Assembly: GCF_001907695.1 (NCBI RefSeq) | Contig: NZ_KV880637.1 | Span: 62,001-126,000, forward strand | DNA: 64,000 bases | Direction of reading: 5' to 3' | Origin: Thalassospira sp. TSL5-1 | GTDB taxonomy: Bacteria > Pseudomonadota > Alphaproteobacteria > Rhodospirillales > Thalassospiraceae | Shown: in pieces, positions 45,474-57,697 of the stretch | Layout of the letters: each line of letters starts with the position of its first letter | Position numbering within the stretch: the first letter of the stretch is position 1 | Made by a program: the position numbers and the translations under genes | The notes under the pieces: model-generated | The model's input: the letters and a program-made list of their open reading frames with translations, nothing else | Told to the model about the DNA's origin: nothing | Databases searched by the model: none

Positions 45474-45495
45474 TAGTGAACTGGTAGTGAACTGG
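45474..45495. repeat. Tandem 11-bp direct repeat in front of the orphan binding protein
   Basis: TAGTGAACTGG occurs twice head-to-tail (45474-45484 and 45485-45495), 20 bp before the GTG start of the binding-protein gene. It could be a duplicated operator half or a simple slippage product. Confidence 0.7.
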
Positions 45496-45694
45496 ATATC
45501 TCCTATACTTTTAGAGTAATTGAGGCGCAAAAGTATTAAGAATCGAAGGAATTTGACGATTAATGTGCGATTGCGCGTCGTTATTCCGTGCCAGGGCCGG
45601 TTTGATTGGGTTGGCGAAAGGGGGCGGGGACAAGGCGCATATTGCCTCTATGGCAATGATTTCCGCCGAAGAAAGAGCGTTTTACGGAGACAAC

Positions 45695-45955
45695 ATGGAA
45701 CAAGAAAATCAGACCACCATTTGCCAATGGGCAGAGGAAACTTTTGGTCAGGTGGCCGACCCGGTGGCGCTGGTGGATCGCGCCATGATGGAAATGCAGG
45801 AATTGCGTGCGGCGGTGGTGAGCCAAGACGTGGACGAGATTGGCAGGGAAAGTGCCGATGTGATGATTTTGCTGTATCGCCTTGTTGATCAGTTCGGGCT
45901 GGATTTGCTGATGCAGACCGATGCCAAGATGGCGATCAATCGCAAGCGCGTCTGA
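45695..45955 (+). CDS. MazG-like nucleotide pyrophosphohydrolase domain protein
   Basis: An 86-residue helical protein resembling the MazG-like/DUF550 group: QWAEETFG, RAMMEMQELRAAVV with an E-x-x-E-like metal helix, and EIGRESADVMILLYRLVDQFGLDL with the second E-x-x-D. These four-helix proteins hydrolyse (d)NTPs to monophosphates. The frame is open from 45563, but GGAG seven bases before ATG 45695 supports the shorter protein. It lies alone between the divergent binding protein and the atp operon. Confidence 0.6.
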   Translation: MEQENQTTICQWAEETFGQVADPVALVDRAMMEMQELRAAVVSQDVDEIGRESADVMILLYRLVDQFGLDLLMQTDAKMAINRKRV

Positions 45956-46470
45956 CAGGCCAAGGGCGATGGCACCGGGTCGCATATCTGATTGTGTCTG
46001 CGAGCATGTGACGGGATGGTCTCACAGAAGGCGGTTACGGATTCCCCGTCACGAAACTTTTTGAAAGGAATCGACCAAGGGTGCGTTTGATTTGGTAAAT
46101 TTTTCCCGTTCCGGTTGGAAATCCTGTGTGTTCGTTCACACTTGCGCCAAGGTTGTTTGCCGCGAATGGCTTAATTTTGCCTGAATCTTCGAGATTCGCG
46201 CTGAACAGGTCGCGCATTGGGCAAAAAAGCACGATTTTCAGGGGCCGGAACGATGCCGCGTGACGGGCAAAAAGCCGCGATTTTTCAAGGATGATGGCCG
46301 CAGACTCAAATGAGTTGCCAAACTCGTCACAATTGCGGTTGCGCGGGGGTTGCTCCTTACTGGGACATGTGCTACCAAACGCTCGCTTCCCGAAGGGCCA
46401 TCTCTTCGGGGGATCATTTTTTTATATGTATCCGAGTCGTTCTCATAACCAGAATTGAGGGCTTTCACCG
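45956..46470. other. 515-bp region before the atp operon
   Basis: No ORF is supported. It should contain the atp promoter. A terminator-like hairpin sits at its 3' end: CCCGAAG (46389-46395) pairs with CTTCGGG (46404-46410), and a run of seven T follows at 46417-46423, about 48 bases before the atpH start. This may attenuate the operon or end an upstream transcript. Confidence 0.5.
46388..46423 (+). terminator. Terminator or attenuator-like hairpin before atpH
   Basis: Eight-base stem (46388-46395 with 46404-46411, one G-T), loop of eight, and seven T after a five-base gap. Its place inside the atp leader makes attenuation plausible. Not proven. Confidence 0.45.
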
Positions 46471-47027
46471 GTGTCCCAAAATACTGCCGCGACCGGGCTG
46501 CAAGGACGTTATGCAACTGCACTGTTTGAGTTGGCCAATTCGGCTGACCAGCTTGATGTGGTTAAAGGCGATCTTGAATTGCTCGACCAGGCCATCGTCG
46601 AAAGCGATGATCTGCGTAATGTGCTCCGTAGTCCCGTGATTTCCCGGGACGTGCAGGCGAATGCTATGGCAGCCCTTCTTGACAAGTTCGGTGTTTCCGA
46701 GCTGACCAAGAAAACGGTTGGCCTTCTGTGTCAGAAACGGCGCCTGTTCGTCCTGCCGGGCGTAATCAAAGCTTACCTTTCCATGCTCTCCGCCCACCGT
46801 GGCGAAGTGACCGCTCAGGTGACTTCGGCTACCGCGCTGAAGGACGAGCAGATCGAAGCCGTTACCGGCGCTCTTAAGGAAGTAGTCGGTGCCACTGTTA
46901 AAGTGGACCTGAATGTCGATCCGGCGGTTCTTGGCGGCCTTGTCGTCAAGGTCGGTTCCCGGGTTTTTGATGCCTCGCTTCGTACCAAATTGCAGAAGCT
47001 CGAGCTCGCTATGAAAGGGGTTGCGTG

Positions 47028-47028
<1 letters not shown>
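46471..47028 (+). CDS. atpH: F1 ATP synthase subunit delta
   Basis: A 185-residue subunit of the F1 stalk that links the catalytic head to the peripheral stator. The helical N-terminal domain ([18 protein letters not shown]) and the C-terminal motif [30 protein letters not shown] are typical of AtpH. The start codon is GTG at 46471, with GAGGG about 10 bases ahead. Its stop overlaps the atpA start by one base (TGATG), so the two are tightly coupled. First gene of atpHAGDC; the F0 genes are elsewhere, as usual in alphaproteobacteria. Confidence 0.95.
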
Positions 47029-48560
<1,532 letters not shown>

Positions 48561-48592
48561 AAGTCTGAACTTTAGGCGAAGGAGGAAACGCA

Positions 48593-49489
48593 ATGGCTAG
48601 TTTGAAGGACTTGCGCTCGCGCATTGCCAGCGTCAAATCGACGAGGAAGATTACCTCGGCGATGAAGATGGTGGCCGCGTCCAAGCTCCGTCGCTCGCAG
48701 GATGCTGCCGAAGCAGCCCGTCCCTATGCTGAACGCATGGGGACGATGCTGGGACGGCTTGCAGCTGCGGTTGGTGGTTCACAGGGAGCACCGAAACTGC
48801 TGGCCGGGACCGGCAAGGAAGACACCCACCTGATGGTTGTTTTCACGGCTGATCGTGGTCTTTGTGGCGGTTTTAACGCTTCGATCGTCAAGGCGGCCCG
48901 TGCGAAAATTCGCGCACTGAAAGCTGACGGCAAAACGGTCAAGATTATCTGTGTTGGCCGCAAGGGTGCCGATGCCCTCAAACGCGACAATGGCGATGCG
49001 ATTATCGCGCGCTATACCGGGATTGAAGGCAAAAAGGGAATTGATTTTTCCGAGGCATCCGCGGTTGCAGACAAGGTTCTGGAGCTGTTCGAGGCCGGTG
49101 AATTCGACGTATGCACGATTTTCTTCAACAAATTCGTGTCGGCGATTTCGCAGGTTGTGACTGAACAGCAGCTGGTTCCCTTTGCCGGAGAGGCAGAGGA
49201 AAACAACCAGGAAGCTGGCGGAAACGGTGCGTCGGCGGTTTATGACTACGAACCGTCGGAAGAAGCCATTCTGGCAGACTTGCTGCCACGTAATGTTGGC
49301 GTCCAGATTTTCGGGGCCATGCTGGAAAGCAGTGCTTCGGAACACGGTGCGCGGATGTCCGCAATGGATAACGCAACCCGCAATGCCGGCGACATGATCG
49401 ACCGACTGAGCATTCAGTATAACCGCTCACGTCAGGCGCAGATCACCAACGAACTGATTGAAATCATTTCCGGCGCCGAGGCTTTGTAA
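48593..49489 (+). CDS. atpG: F1 ATP synthase subunit gamma
   Basis: A 298-residue central-stalk subunit. The N-terminal helix ([31 protein letters not shown]) and C-terminal helix ([44 protein letters not shown]) are nearly invariant in AtpG. The middle Rossmann-like domain has [15 protein letters not shown]. It rotates inside the alpha3beta3 head. GGAGG lies ten bases before the ATG. It sits 32 bp after atpA and 51 bp before atpD. Confidence 0.96.
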   Translation: MASLKDLRSRIASVKSTRKITSAMKMVAASKLRRSQDAAEAARPYAERMGTMLGRLAAAVGGSQGAPKLLAGTGKEDTHLMVVFTADRGLCGGFNASIVKAARAKIRALKADGKTVKIICVGRKGADALKRDNGDAIIARYTGIEGKKGIDFSEASAVADKVLELFEAGEFDVCTIFFNKFVSAISQVVTEQQLVPFAGEAEENNQEAGGNGASAVYDYEPSEEAILADLLPRNVGVQIFGAMLESSASEHGARMSAMDNATRNAGDMIDRLSIQYNRSRQAQITNELIEIISGAEAL

Positions 49490-49507
49490 GCGGGTCGCAG
49501 GAACTAA

Positions 49508-50959
<1,452 letters not shown>

Positions 50960-51000
50960 GGCAGCTTCGGTCCCCCTCCGGGTAAGGAGCGAGGACTGTC

Positions 51001-51405
51001 ATGACTGATACGACTGTACTGGAACTTGTTTCACCGTCTGCCCTGCTCAAATCCGAGCCGGTCGAGATGGTTGTCGTTCCGGGCACGGAAGGGAACTTTG
51101 GTGTATTGCCCAAGCATTCGCCGCTGATCTCGACCATTCGTCCGGGCGTCATTGACATCTATACGGGTGGCAAGGTTTCGGAACGCATTTTTGTAGCTGG
51201 CGGTGTTGCCGAGGTTAATCCCGAGCGTTGCACCATCCTGGCGGAAGAAGCCGTTTCGATTGCCGACATCAAGGCAGACGAAGCACAGACCCGTCTGGAA
51301 GCTGCAAAGGCTGCTTTCGAGGCTGCAAAGACACCTCACGAAAAGGCAAATGCCGAACGTGATGTTGAAATTGCCGTTGCGCTGATCGCCGCTTTGACGA
51401 ACTGA
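51001..51405 (+). CDS. atpC: F1 ATP synthase subunit epsilon
   Basis: A 134-residue subunit with the N-terminal beta sandwich (ELVSPSALLKSEPVEMVVVPGTEGNFGVLPKHSPLIS) and a short helical C-terminus rich in Ala/Glu that regulates ATPase activity. The family motif GTEG-(N/D)-FGVLP-x-HSPL is intact. It is the last gene of the atp operon and is followed 18 bases later by a near-perfect terminator. AAGGAG lies about 12 bases before ATG 51001. Confidence 0.95.
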   Translation: MTDTTVLELVSPSALLKSEPVEMVVVPGTEGNFGVLPKHSPLISTIRPGVIDIYTGGKVSERIFVAGGVAEVNPERCTILAEEAVSIADIKADEAQTRLEAAKAAFEAAKTPHEKANAERDVEIAVALIAALTN

Positions 51406-51422
51406 TCTGCTGCATTGTTATT

Positions 51423-51461
51423 AAAAAGGGCCGCTATCAACCGATAGCGGCCCTTTTTTTT
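51423..51461 (+). terminator. Terminator of the atp operon
   Basis: Arms GGGCCGCTATC (51428-51438) and GATAGCGGCCC (51443-51453), perfect over 11 bases with four-base loop, then eight T. Strong Rho-independent terminator. Confidence 0.95.
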
Positions 51462-51535
51462 GTTTGAAGGAAACAGGAGAAGGCCCCATAGCGCGCCTTG
51501 CGGGAACATCTTGTTTCCCTTGAACATGCCTGTTC

Positions 51536-52363
51536 CTAGAGGTCGCGATCAGCGGAGTAGGCGATATCTTTTTGGGCTTCAAGTTCTGACAGGCGTTCCT
51601 GCAGAGCCGCATGGATGGAGTGATAGGCTGAACTGCCAAGTGTGACGCGGCGGGGAGCAGGAGTTACATCGACGGATGCCACCATTGCCTGGGCGGTGCG
51701 GATGGCATCGCCTTTGATCACAAAGTTACCGTTGGCAATGGCATTGCGCACATCATGGGCCGGGGTGCCCTCATAGGCATCCATTAGCGGCGGGCTGACC
51801 AGACCAGCGCCAAAGCCCGTTTCAGTCGGGCCGGGTTCGATGATTGTACAATCAATACCGAAACCGGCAATTTCCTGACGCAGGGATTCAATGAAGCCTT
51901 CAATCCCCCATTTGGTCGTGTGATAGAGGCTGAAATTCGGATAGGCGATTTGTCCGCCTTCGGATGAGACCTGCATGATCCGCCCGTTTCTCTGAAGCCG
52001 CAAATGGGGTAAGGTCGCGCGGATCACCTGGATCGACCCGATGATATTGGTGTTGATTTGATCAATAATCTGATCATCGGTCAATTCTTCGGCCGCACCA
52101 AACAGGCCGTAACCGGCATTATTGACGATTACGTCAATCGGTCGTTCGGCAAAGGCTGCGTCTACCACACGCCGGACCGCGGCGGTGTCGGTGACATCAA
52201 GTTGATGAATTGAAAGCTGGGCGGGATATTTTGACGCAAGAGCGTCAAGCACGCCTTTTTTGCGCAGGGTGGCGATAACGTGATCGCCGCGTTCCAGCAG
52301 GATTTTGGTCATTTCCAGACCGAGGCCCGACGATGTGCCGGTAATGAACCATGTACGCATCAT
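51536..52363 (-). CDS. Short-chain dehydrogenase/reductase (SDR)
   Basis: A 275-residue classical SDR. TGTSSGLG at residues 9-16 binds the nucleotide, NNAG (about 85-88) follows, and the catalytic Ser is in MQVSSEGGQ with YHTTKWG holding Tyr and Lys (Y-x-x-x-K). It oxidises or reduces an alcohol or ketone with NAD(P); the substrate is unknown. Divergent from a LysR-type regulator across 97 bp, a pair that usually forms one regulatory unit. AAGGG six bases before ATG 52363 sets the start. Confidence 0.88.
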   Translation of the reverse strand: MMRTWFITGTSSGLGLEMTKILLERGDHVIATLRKKGVLDALASKYPAQLSIHQLDVTDTAAVRRVVDAAFAERPIDVIVNNAGYGLFGAAEELTDDQIIDQINTNIIGSIQVIRATLPHLRLQRNGRIMQVSSEGGQIAYPNFSLYHTTKWGIEGFIESLRQEIAGFGIDCTIIEPGPTETGFGAGLVSPPLMDAYEGTPAHDVRNAIANGNFVIKGDAIRTAQAMVASVDVTPAPRRVTLGSSAYHSIHAALQERLSELEAQKDIAYSADRDL

Positions 52364-52421
52364 GTTTTCCCTTCATGGTTAAAAAAACATGACCTGCATA
52401 TAGGTGGGTATATTGATGGGA

Positions 52422-52441
52422 CTATGCTATATAATTTGCAT
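52422..52441. promoter_or_regulatory. Inverted repeat in the SDR/LysR divergent gap
   Basis: TATGC (52422-52426) and GCATA (52437-52441) with a ten-base AT-rich spacer, 19 bases before the LysR start. It has the T-N11-A-like form expected of a LysR-regulator site. Low but useful as an operator candidate. Confidence 0.45.
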
Positions 52442-52460
52442 AACATGATGGGAAATACCC

Positions 52461-53375
52461 ATGAATTATCAGCCCAGCCTGAATGACCTAAAGGCATTTG
52501 CCTGTATTGCGGCCCGGCAGAGCTTTCGCAAGGCTGCCGATGATCTGGCACTCGCACCGTCGACGTTAAGTCATGTTATCCGTAGTCTGGAAGAGAATCT
52601 GGGGGTGCGGCTGTTTCATCGCACTACACGCAGCGTTGCCTTGACCGATGCCGGGGAACACTTGCTGGCAAGGTTGCAACCCTTGTTAAGCGAGCTGGAT
52701 TTTGCCCTGGATGAAGTGAACAGCTTTCGCAGTAAACCAAGCGGTCTTTTGCGGATCAATTCCAGCGAGATCGCGATTTCATTGCTGCTTGACGATGTGG
52801 TGCCCGTTTTTTTGGCACAATATCCGGAAATGTCACTGGATTTGGTGAGTGACGGGCGGTTGGTCGATATTGTGGCGGAAGGGTTCGATGCTGGCCTGCG
52901 GCTGGGCGAAACCGTGCCACAGGATATGATTGCCGTTAAGTTTGGTGGGGAGACCCGGTTTCTGGCTGTGGCATCGCCAGACTATTTTGCTCGTCACAAG
53001 CCACCCCAAAGCCCGGAGGATTTAAAACGCCATCGTTGTATTCGCCATCGTATGCCCAGTGGCAAGCTTTATCAGTGGGAATTTGAACGCCACGGGCTGG
53101 AAGTGCGTATTGATGTTTCCGGTGCCCTGACGCTGGATCATCCAGGGATGATGGTCAAGGCGGCGCTGGCAGGGTTGGGTATTGCCTATGTGCCGCTTTA
53201 TCTGGTGGCGGATGCGCTTGAGGATGGCCGACTGGTTAATGTACTTGATGACTGGTGCCCGACAATACCAGGCCTGTATTTATATTATCCCGGGCATAGG
53301 CATGTGCCAAAGGGGCTGAGGGCCTTTATTGATGTGATGAAGGCACACATGAAGAAAACGGGCAGGCACCAGTAG
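52461..53375 (+). CDS. LysR-type regulator (SDR partner)
   Basis: A 304-residue LysR-family protein: N-terminal winged helix (LNDLKAFACIAARQSFRKAADDLALAPSTLSHVIRSLEENLGVRLFHRTTRSVALTDAG compressed into residues 8-66), then the effector-binding domain with EGFDAGLRLGETVPQDMIAVK near 138-158. It resembles the subgroup that often controls divergent dehydrogenase genes. The effector is unknown. It is transcribed away from the SDR gene, with a short inverted repeat between them. Confidence 0.88.
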   Translation: MNYQPSLNDLKAFACIAARQSFRKAADDLALAPSTLSHVIRSLEENLGVRLFHRTTRSVALTDAGEHLLARLQPLLSELDFALDEVNSFRSKPSGLLRINSSEIAISLLLDDVVPVFLAQYPEMSLDLVSDGRLVDIVAEGFDAGLRLGETVPQDMIAVKFGGETRFLAVASPDYFARHKPPQSPEDLKRHRCIRHRMPSGKLYQWEFERHGLEVRIDVSGALTLDHPGMMVKAALAGLGIAYVPLYLVADALEDGRLVNVLDDWCPTIPGLYLYYPGHRHVPKGLRAFIDVMKAHMKKTGRHQ

Positions 53376-53422
53376 GTGTTGAACGGTTTAGTACGGGGTT
53401 TCGGACGGGGTTTTGTGCTGGC

Positions 53423-53863
53423 TTAGTGCGACGGGGTCAGTGCTGTATCAAGCCAGAAAGTTTCTATCATTTTCATCAGATCGATAAATTCGAGGACATC
53501 GACCGGTTTTCGCAAATAGCAGTTGGCCCCGGCAGCATAACACAAGTCGACATCGCGTTCGGCGGCGGATGTGGTCAGTACAATGACCGGGATGCTGGCT
53601 GACGTCGGATCGTTGCGGATTTCACGCAACATTTCGCGGCCATCCTTGCGCGGCATGTTCAAATCCAGCAGGATAAGTTTGGGCCGTGGCGCATTGCGAT
53701 ATTGTCCATCCTGCTGGAGGAATTGCAACGCCGTGATGCCGTCCTTGACGTGATGCAGGTTCACCGGACGGGAGAATTCCTTCAGGGCTTCCTCGACAAG
53801 GCGGGCGTCACCAGGATTATCCTCTATCAGCAATAAATCGCTGGGCGTTTTCACCGCTGACAT
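53423..53863 (-). CDS. Single-domain response regulator (receiver only)
   Basis: A 146-residue CheY/Rcp1-like receiver with no output domain. The acidic pocket is Glu14-Asp15, the phosphorylated Asp is Asp67 in LILLDLNMP, and LRKPVDVLEF carries the conserved Lys. It should accept phosphate from a sensor kinase, but no kinase gene is adjacent. The start ATG 53863 with GGAG ten bases upstream is preferred to ATG 53872, whose site would be too close. Length and layout match small Rcp1/Cph1-type regulators. Confidence 0.85.
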   Translation of the reverse strand: MSAVKTPSDLLLIEDNPGDARLVEEALKEFSRPVNLHHVKDGITALQFLQQDGQYRNAPRPKLILLDLNMPRKDGREMLREIRNDPTSASIPVIVLTTSAAERDVDLCYAAGANCYLRKPVDVLEFIDLMKMIETFWLDTALTPSH

Positions 53864-54216
53864 GCTTCTCATGCTCCATTATCCTTACGAACAAGGCCGG
53901 CACCTCGGACAGCTAGCTTTGACCTAAACTTCACTATAGCATTGCCGATTATTTATAGGGGAGCCGTTTTTGATTGTCGTTTGCAATTTAGCATCCAAAA
54001 GGCAAAAAGCGGCTTTTTTTCCATTTCGTGAAATAAAAGTACGAGATGTGAGCCTGTGAAACGTGCTTTTTTTTCACCCAACATGTGGAATGCCGGGAGA
54101 AATGGGTCTCACAAGCCTTTGTTCCATTCCAGCCTAACAGGAGTCGTAATCATATGTACCGCACGATCTTCTGTTAGGGGCAGATAGTGTTTTTGTCGAG
54201 ATGACGTTGATATGGG
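53864..54216. other. 353-bp gap with a stem and a seven-codon ORF
   Basis: AGCCGTTTTTG (53962-53972) pairs with CAAAAAGCGGCT (54003-54014, one bulge) and is followed by TTTTTTT, a terminator-like signal on the plus strand with no gene before it. Further on, AGGAG at 54139 precedes ATG 54154, which reads seven codons, M-Y-R-T-I-F-C, and then stops. Both could be fortuitous, though they might mark a small transcript. Confidence 0.35.
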
Positions 54217-55500
54217 CTAATTGGTCGCCAGCCCTACCTGGTTGGCCAGTGCGGCAAGTTGGGCCAGGGCCGGTTTGTTACCCTCAAGCGCGGTTTGCGC
54301 CTGTTGATAGCTTTCCTGCGCCTTGTCTTTCATTCCCATCACGACATAAGCGCGCATCAGACGGGCCCAACCGTCCGGGTCTTGCGGGTTTTCCTCAAGC
54401 TTTGACGCAAGACGTCCGACCATGCCTTCGATCATTTGACGGCGTTCTTCGGGTGTCATCTCGGCGGCGGCTTTCATGTCCTCCTGCGAGGGGCCGACAT
54501 TGCCGGCAATGGCCGGCGGTGTTGTAGCAGAGGGCAGTTTTAACCGACCAGAGATATCAATGCCGCTGGCGGTTGCCGTTTGTTCGATTTGACGGACCAC
54601 CATCGGTAGCCAGGAGGCATCGGCCGGGGCACCATTTGCCAGCGCAATCCAGCGCTCCAGCGCAGCCTGGGTTTGACCCTGCTGCAGGTCGGCCAGGCCA
54701 AGGTAAAAGGCGATGCGCGGATTATGGTTGCCGGATTTGGCTGCTTCCTCTAGGGCGCCGCGGGCGGCTGCCGTAACCTGCCCGTCGCTGGCGCGAATAA
54801 TCGCTTCGGCATACATGGCGAGATAGGCCCCGTCACGATTGGACAGTTTAACGGCTTCAAGAAAAGCGGTTTGGGCCTGTTGCGGGCGATTAAGCGCCAT
54901 CAGGCTGTTGCCCAGCATTTCCCAGTTTTCAAGATTGTTGGGGTTTTGGATCAGTTTGTTTGACAGATCAGCAACCGCTTTGCGCAGGGCCTGTTCACGT
55001 TCGCCATTTTGCAGGCGGGCATTGCGCGCAGCCATTATTTCGTCGCTGCGCTGGGCAATCGGGCGGTCTGGCAGGGCAGGGTGCCCGAGATCAAGATAAA
55101 GACCCAGACCGCCAATAAGACTGATCAGCACCAAGGCAATCGCTATCGGGCGGGCAAAGGTACCGTTTTTTTTGCCCGTGCGTTTTTGGGAACGGGCTTG
55201 AATGCGCTGGTCGGTGGCAAGGATACGGCGCTGAACTTCGATCCGGGCGGCATCGGCCTGTTCGGCATTTAACACGCCGCGCTCAATGTCACGGTTAATT
55301 TCGGCCAGCTGGTCGCGGTAAACATTCAGGTCGCGTTGCAATTCGTCCTGGTCGGACAGGGCCGATGCCTGCGCGGCCATTTGATCGGCGGTTGCATCTT
55401 TGGGCAGCGGTTGACCACGACGGGTGCCGACCAGAACAGGCCATAGCACATAGCCCGCAACAGCCAGGGTAACGAGGGCAAAAACAATCCAGACGGTCAT
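54217..55500 (-). CDS. ccmI: Cytochrome c maturation protein CcmI
   Basis: A 427-residue protein with an N-terminal membrane helix (MTVWIVFALVTLAVAGYVLWPVL), a cytoplasmic heptad stretch (about 45-110), a second membrane helix (about 125-145), and a TPR-like helical region (about 175-300). This is the CcmI design, in which the C-terminal part presents apocytochrome c to the haem ligation machinery. 33 bp separate it from ccmF, so the two are cotranscribed. A signal that ccmG and ccmH are not between them is noted elsewhere. Confidence 0.85.
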   Translation of the reverse strand: MTVWIVFALVTLAVAGYVLWPVLVGTRRGQPLPKDATADQMAAQASALSDQDELQRDLNVYRDQLAEINRDIERGVLNAEQADAARIEVQRRILATDQRIQARSQKRTGKKNGTFARPIAIALVLISLIGGLGLYLDLGHPALPDRPIAQRSDEIMAARNARLQNGEREQALRKAVADLSNKLIQNPNNLENWEMLGNSLMALNRPQQAQTAFLEAVKLSNRDGAYLAMYAEAIIRASDGQVTAAARGALEEAAKSGNHNPRIAFYLGLADLQQGQTQAALERWIALANGAPADASWLPMVVRQIEQTATASGIDISGRLKLPSATTPPAIAGNVGPSQEDMKAAAEMTPEERRQMIEGMVGRLASKLEENPQDPDGWARLMRAYVVMGMKDKAQESYQQAQTALEGNKPALAQLAALANQVGLATN

Positions 55501-55533
55501 GGGTAAAGGGTATCCTGTTTTCGTTTTTGCCGT

Positions 55534-57528
55534 TTATTCGGCCGGTTGGGCAGTATGGCCGGTTTTGGGGGCTTTTTTGCGTGACCGGTTAGGGGCCCCA
55601 ACACGATAGCGCCGGTCAGAGAGCGACAACAGGCCGCCTGCCACCATCACCAGTCCGCCGACCCACATCCACGGGATCATTGGTTTGATGTAAAAGCGCG
55701 TGACCCAGGTGCCATTATCATCCGGGTCGCCCAGCACGGCATAAACATCGCCAATGAAGCCCGATTTGATGGCGGCTTCCGTTGTTGGCTGGCCTTCGAC
55801 GGTATAGATGCGTTTTTCCGGGGCAAGAATGGTGGTTTTGTCGCCCGGATGCTGCACCGTGATATGGGCGCGACGGGCCATATAGTTTGGTCCCTGGACT
55901 TCCTTGATATCATCAAGCGTAAAAGTGTAGCTGCCAACCTTGACACTGTCGCCAACCGACATTGCCTGCACGCTTTCTGTTGTCCAGGCCTGGGAGCCGG
56001 TAATTCCGGCAATAACGATTGCAACCCCGGCATGGGCCAGCATCATGCCATGCGCGGAACGCGGAAGGTTGCGCATGCGGCGGAAACTGTTGCCCAGTGG
56101 TTCACGAAACAGCTTGATCCGCTGGGCCCATTCCAGAAGGGAGCCCACAAACAGCCACACCGCCAGCCCCATGCCAAACAGGGCAAAGGCCGGGCCACCC
56201 GAGAGCCAATACGTGACCAGTACCGTTAGCACGACGATGGCAATGGCGAGTTTCAGTTTGCCAATGGCAACAAACAGATCGGCACGTTTCCAGGGTAAAA
56301 ACGGGCCAATTGCCATCACAACAATCAGCGGCGTCATGATCGGCACAAAGGTTGAGTCAAAAAACGGTGCCCCGACCGAGATTTTTTCGCCGGTCAGGGT
56401 TTCCAGAAACAGCGGATACAGCGTGCCCAAAAACACCATCGCTGCGGCAATGGAAAGCAGCACATTGTTAAAGACCAGCGCCCCTTCGCGCGAGATCGGC
56501 TGAAACAGTCCGCCGCCCTTAAGTGTTGGCGCACGCCAGGCATAAAGCGCAAAGGACCCGCCGACCGACAGGGCCAGCAGCGCCAAAATGAAAATGCCGC
56601 GTTTGGGGTCGGTCGCGAAGGCGTGAACCGATGTCAGCGCGCCGGAGCGCACCAGGAATGTGCCCAGAAGCGAGAAGGAAAAGGCGATGATGGCAAGAAA
56701 GATGGTCCAGCTTTTAAGGGCGTCGCGTTTTTCAACCACAATGGCCGAATGCAACAGCGCCGTCCCCGCCAGCCACGGCATGAAGGATGCGTTTTCAACC
56801 GGGTCCCAGAACCACCAGCCGCCCCAGCCAAGTTCGTAATAGGACCACCATGAACCAAGCCCGATGCCTGCGGTTAGAAAAACCCAAGCGGCCAGGGTCC
56901 AGGGCCGGACCCATCGTGCCCAGGCCGGGTCAACCCGGCCTTCGATCAGGGCGGCAACGGCAAAGGCAAAAGCGACCGAAAAACCGACATAACCCAGATA
57001 CAGGAACGGTGGATGAATGGCGATGCCCGGATCCTGCAAAAGCGGGTTCATGCCCTGGCCGTTTAAGGGCGGGTTGGCAATGCGTTCAAACGGGTTGGAG
57101 GTCAGCAGGATGAACAGCAGAAATCCGACCGCGATCAAACCCATGACGCCAACAACACGCGCGAGTAGGCTGGGGGGTAAATTGCGACCAAAGGCCGAGA
57201 CCGCCGCACCAAACAAAGCCAGGATCATGACCCATAGCAGCATCGAGCCTTCGTGATTGGCCCAGACACCGGTGATTTTATAAATGAGCGGTTTGGCCGT
57301 ATGGCTGTTTTCCACCACATTAAGAACCGAGAAATCGGACGTGACATAGGCATATGTCAGCGCGCCAAAGGCAAACGCGATCAGGATAAAGCTGGCAATC
57401 GCGGTGCGCGGGGCCACCCGCAGCAGCGCGGCATCATTGCGGGCCGCAGCCAGAAAGGGCACGGTGGACTGTGCAAAGGCCATCGCCAGCGCCAGTACGA
57501 GGGCATAGTGTCCGAGTTCAACGATCAT
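55534..57528 (-). CDS. ccmF: Cytochrome c haem lyase subunit CcmF
   Basis: A 664-residue membrane protein with about fifteen helices and the haem-handling WWD domain, here WGGWWFWDPVENASFMPWL near residues 232-250. It attaches haem to apocytochrome c in the periplasm with CcmH and CcmI. The C-terminal region has the CcmF periplasmic loop and a last helix, then a basic tail. The start at 57528 (MIVELGHYALVLALAMAF) fits the first helix; the frame extends 27 codons upstream. ccmI follows directly. CcmE, which brings the haem, is not encoded here. Confidence 0.95.
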   Translation of the reverse strand: MIVELGHYALVLALAMAFAQSTVPFLAAARNDAALLRVAPRTAIASFILIAFAFGALTYAYVTSDFSVLNVVENSHTAKPLIYKITGVWANHEGSMLLWVMILALFGAAVSAFGRNLPPSLLARVVGVMGLIAVGFLLFILLTSNPFERIANPPLNGQGMNPLLQDPGIAIHPPFLYLGYVGFSVAFAFAVAALIEGRVDPAWARWVRPWTLAAWVFLTAGIGLGSWWSYYELGWGGWWFWDPVENASFMPWLAGTALLHSAIVVEKRDALKSWTIFLAIIAFSFSLLGTFLVRSGALTSVHAFATDPKRGIFILALLALSVGGSFALYAWRAPTLKGGGLFQPISREGALVFNNVLLSIAAAMVFLGTLYPLFLETLTGEKISVGAPFFDSTFVPIMTPLIVVMAIGPFLPWKRADLFVAIGKLKLAIAIVVLTVLVTYWLSGGPAFALFGMGLAVWLFVGSLLEWAQRIKLFREPLGNSFRRMRNLPRSAHGMMLAHAGVAIVIAGITGSQAWTTESVQAMSVGDSVKVGSYTFTLDDIKEVQGPNYMARRAHITVQHPGDKTTILAPEKRIYTVEGQPTTEAAIKSGFIGDVYAVLGDPDDNGTWVTRFYIKPMIPWMWVGGLVMVAGGLLSLSDRRYRVGAPNRSRKKAPKTGHTAQPAE

Positions 57529-57697
57529 GGGGGCGTGCGCGTCCTTTATATTCAGGTTCGAGCCGGTATAATGTGTGATGCAAAGTTTGGAAACCTTGCG
57601 GAATATCAAATTTGCGCTATTTGCACGGGCACATTAAATAGAATTATTATATACACCCAGCTTGAGTGCCAAGTTAGCCACACCGAAGGGTCGTAAA

